Assembly (NCBI GenBank): GCA_964035795.1
Contig: OZ038322.1
Span: 7,579,037 to 7,643,036, forward strand
Origin: Pterobdella sp. o SKG-2022
Taxonomy: Eukaryota; Annelida; Clitellata; Hirudinida; Piscicolidae
Length of the DNA stretch: 64,000 nucleotides
Direction: 5' to 3'
A program made the translations under genes and the position numbers. Shown here piece by piece: positions 61,448 through 64,000 of the stretch; positions within the stretch are counted from its first letter, which is position 1, and each line of letters begins with the position of its first letter. Below the pieces are notes generated by a model. The model made no database searches, was not told the DNA's origin, and worked only from the letters and a program-made list of their open reading frames with translations.

Positions 61448-64000
61448 TTATTTAAATACAAATATTAAGAGGAAAACGTGAATCAATATTGAATCTGCTT
61501 GAGGAGAGAAGTTGTGCAGTGATCCTGCAATATGAAGTAATTAATACTTGTCAACTTTATAGTTTTAATCTTAAATTCTACGGTCACTTAAGAGGCCAAA
61601 AAAATTCTTATTGAAAGCACGCATGTTTGCCAGCACTTGGGGTTAAGTTACAGAGTGCTTTATAAATTTAAAAAAAAAAACTATTTTAAATTTTGAAAAA
61701 GTTTGAATTATTTAATGAATTTTTCCCAATATTATTTTGGCATTGAAGCAAGAGTTGAAAATTAGCACGATATGAGGTGCAATAGGCATGTACTTTTATA
61801 GTAAAAAGACTCACCGATGAAACTGTAGGAAGAATCAACCACCCTATTTGGCAGGCTCGCTCGCGTGATTGGGAGCTTCAAGATGTTTTCTGAAGAGGAT
61901 TTGAAATCACTCATAACCTTTCAAACTCAATCGATCTTGCATTTATTAGACGTTCTAATTCAATCATATTTTCCTTATATTGAAAATTTGAAGCGTTTTT
62001 GCGCTGAAACCGTTTTTACCTTTGAGAGTCATGTCGGCTTGAGTAATGCCATGCACATTGCTCGCCACACACCAGTATGTGCCGAAGTCTGCTTTGACCA
62101 GGTTCTTGATCCTGATGCTGAGAACGAATGAAATTATGTTGTTGTAACTTTTTTTAATGGTGGGAGTGTGGTTGGTGATATGGACTGTTTTCTCGTCATA
62201 AGTGTCCACAAAGAATCGACTCAAGTCAATTTGTTTTGGAATTTCATCGGTCGATTGTTCATAATTTTTATAATTTCCCACCTTTTCATTTTGATGTTTC
62301 GTGTGATAAAAATTTTTGTTTATAGGTTTTTTGATCTTTTTGAAATTTTTAGATTCGAATCGATTTGACTTCAAAGTGCTTTCTAAGTTCGTTTCGTTCA
62401 TTCTCACGCCAAAACCACTTTTAACCTCTTGTATTTTAAATGCACGTTTATAAACACGATTTTTGAAGTTTTCATAGTTGTAAGGTCGGAAAATATGTCC
62501 TGCTTTTTTCCAGTAGGCTTGAGCTGTAGGGAGGGATTCGATCTTGCACTCGAGGATAGTTTCCTTGCCCAGGTATTGCTTGATGGAGCGGGTGGGAAGT
62601 CTGATTCTCGGAGCAACTATTAAAGAAATCACAGTCAATTGAAATAAAATTAAATATAATTTTAATAACTGAGAAATAAAAATGCAATTTAATATTCTTT
62701 AATCACATTTAAAAATAAGTTTATCAATGAAAATTAAAAACGAAGTAGTGAACATTCAACGATTAGCTGTATCAATAGAAAATCTGGATCTCTGATGTGA
62801 TTGGTTGCCATGCAGTTGTACCAGCCGCTGCATCTACTACTCGCTTTGGGAATGTAATAGCTGTTATCTGCGATAAGAGGGTCGTGAGTTGGTGGGGTGA
62901 TAGAGTGTTGGTGGTCTGCAGGTAGCCATGTAAAGAAAATGTTTGAATGATATTTTATTGGCAGTGTAGTAGAATTATTAGTAAACTAAATGACGCAGTG
63001 AAGTGAATGTGGTAATTACAGTTAACTCATAGTTAAAGTTAGATAGTATATGATTTCTTGATGAATAATGGTTAAAGTTATAGTGTGCATTTAATTGGGG
63101 GATTTCCAATAGGTTGAGCTGCAACTTAAGAGCTTAGAGGATATTTATCAACTGTGGTTTTTTAAAAACGCCTAAGAGAAAAATTAAATATCGAGAAACA
63201 AATATATAGATTATAGATGATGATGATTTAATATTCGAGATTTTGATAGAATTTTTAAAAATAATTTCAAAGTAAACTGGCTTCTAAATTGTTTTCATTT
63301 TATTTAAAAATCTATTATAAATTTGTTAACGATTTTTTAAATTAATTTCAACAAATAGGCAAGAATAAACCTTTCTTCAGAAGCTCCAAGCTTCACTCTA
63401 TTTGTTACATAAAAAAAACTTTCATGTGAACTTTTTCACATACATTGAAGTATAATCTCAAATACTCATACAAAAGGTCGGTATTCAAACCATACAAAAA
63501 TGACCATGAAAGTTTCAGCCCGAATAAAACCAAATTATTGAAATAAATTATATAGAATAAATAAAAACATAAATTAACTTTTAAGCAATTCTCCCACACA
63601 GCCGGAATCTGACGCCTTCCAGGAGACAGTGGGTCGGGGATTTCCTTCTACGTCACAATCCAACGTCGCTGCCTTTCCTTCTTTCGTTCTCACAACTCGT
63701 TTCGTGGTCGAGAGGATTTTTGCTGGTACTGAGGGTTGGAGTGGTGGTGGTGGGCTGAAAAGTTAAATAATCTAAAATTAGTTTTTTATCTAAAAAAATA
63801 GTGATATGTAATGGAGTATTTATAAAGCTCTTTTCTTTATAGATCAAAGCACTTGCTACAAATTTAATGTAGCGAAAACACACTGTGGAACAGGTGCTAA
63901 TTGTCGGCCCACGCGGGATCGAACTCGGTAACTATAGCTAATTAGTCTAATGCCGTACCTCTGAGCTATACGGGCTGACAATAAAACACATCGAAAAGTT
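61448..64000 (-). CDS. Ig-superfamily adhesion protein (lachesin/LSAMP-like), 3' part
   Basis: This is the C-terminal part of a cell-surface protein with I-set Ig domains; the 5' exons lie beyond the window. Minus exons are 63600-63754 (KRVVRTKEGKAATLDCDVEG, NPRPTVSW), 62761-62915 (SGWYNCMATNHI, completing that domain), 62020-62616 (APRIRLPTRSIKQYLGKETI, LECKIESLPTAQAYWKK, ..., LSIRIKNLVKADFGTYWCVA, SNVHGITQADMTL), 61815-61889 and 61448-61524. In each domain the Cys-Trp-Cys core is present. Between strands C and E the second domain carries an unusually long Lys/Asn-rich insertion of roughly 90 residues. The last residues, ILIHVFLLIFVFK, form a hydrophobic tail suited to a GPI signal or short anchor. 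One exon junction (62761 to 62616) could not be phased. Confidence 0.82.
63901..63975 (-). tRNA. tRNA-like sequence, probably pseudo-tRNA or SINE head
   Basis: On the minus strand GCCCGTA-TA-GCTCAGAGGTA gives an acceptor 5' strand and an A box, and GAGTTCGATCCCG gives a B box, followed by CGTGGGC, which can pair with most of GCCCGTA. The anticodon arm would show CTAATTA, with AAT (Ile) in the anticodon place but T instead of A after it. The T stem is two bases short and mispaired. The sequence is thus degenerate, though RNA polymerase III boxes are intact. Confidence 0.5.

Noticed and set aside
1..64000. CRISPR arrays, bacterial operons, prophage or plasmid origins
   Set aside because: Intron-rich animal genes fill the window. 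No spaced direct-repeat array or prokaryotic gene was seen.

Overview
This is nuclear DNA of an invertebrate animal. The genes are split into many small exons by AT-rich introns with GT/AG borders, and the window holds two kinds of non-LTR retrotransposon remains, a Tc1/mariner element and microsatellites. The products are animal ones: a TRPA channel, a TBC/TLDc protein, a TARBP1-type RNA methyltransferase, the axonemal protein DRC5, neprilysin-family (M13) peptidases and an Ig-domain adhesion protein. I cannot fix the phylum. Two assembly gaps of exactly 200 N lie at 3460-3659 and 14818-15017.

Layout. 1-10200, minus strand: two incomplete neprilysin-like units. The right unit has the N-terminal half, the left unit the C-terminal half, and both carry the same middle exon. 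A defective LINE (3660-5330) sits between them, and a 1 kb perfect (TAGG)n array lies in an intron of the right unit. 13546-25481, plus: a TRPA ion channel of about 31 exons, one ankyrin exon probably lost in the second gap. 26839-32637, minus: a complete TBC1D24/Skywalker homologue with a duplicated 78-bp exon. 33.0-34.8 kb: a LINE relic. 35496-45128, plus: a TARBP1/Trm3-type tRNA ribose methyltransferase whose intron 7 holds a dead Tc1 element. 45985-50161, minus: a complete DRC5/TCTE1 gene. 50319-61307, plus: a long Asn-rich gene of unknown function, head to head with DRC5. 61448 to the right edge, minus: the 3' part of an Ig-superfamily gene, tail to tail with the Asn-rich gene. A tRNA-like sequence lies at 63901-63975.

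The genes do not form an operon. Neighbours alternate in strand and share short promoter or terminator regions. The least expected signals are a dispersed family of foldback elements with a common core but different arms, a compact block of perfect RNA hairpins at 57.48-57.78 kb inside an intron, the same-phase duplicated exon of the TBC1D24 homologue, and the loss of both zinc-binding motifs in the M13 remnant. Exon borders were placed by eye from frame continuity and splice consensus.
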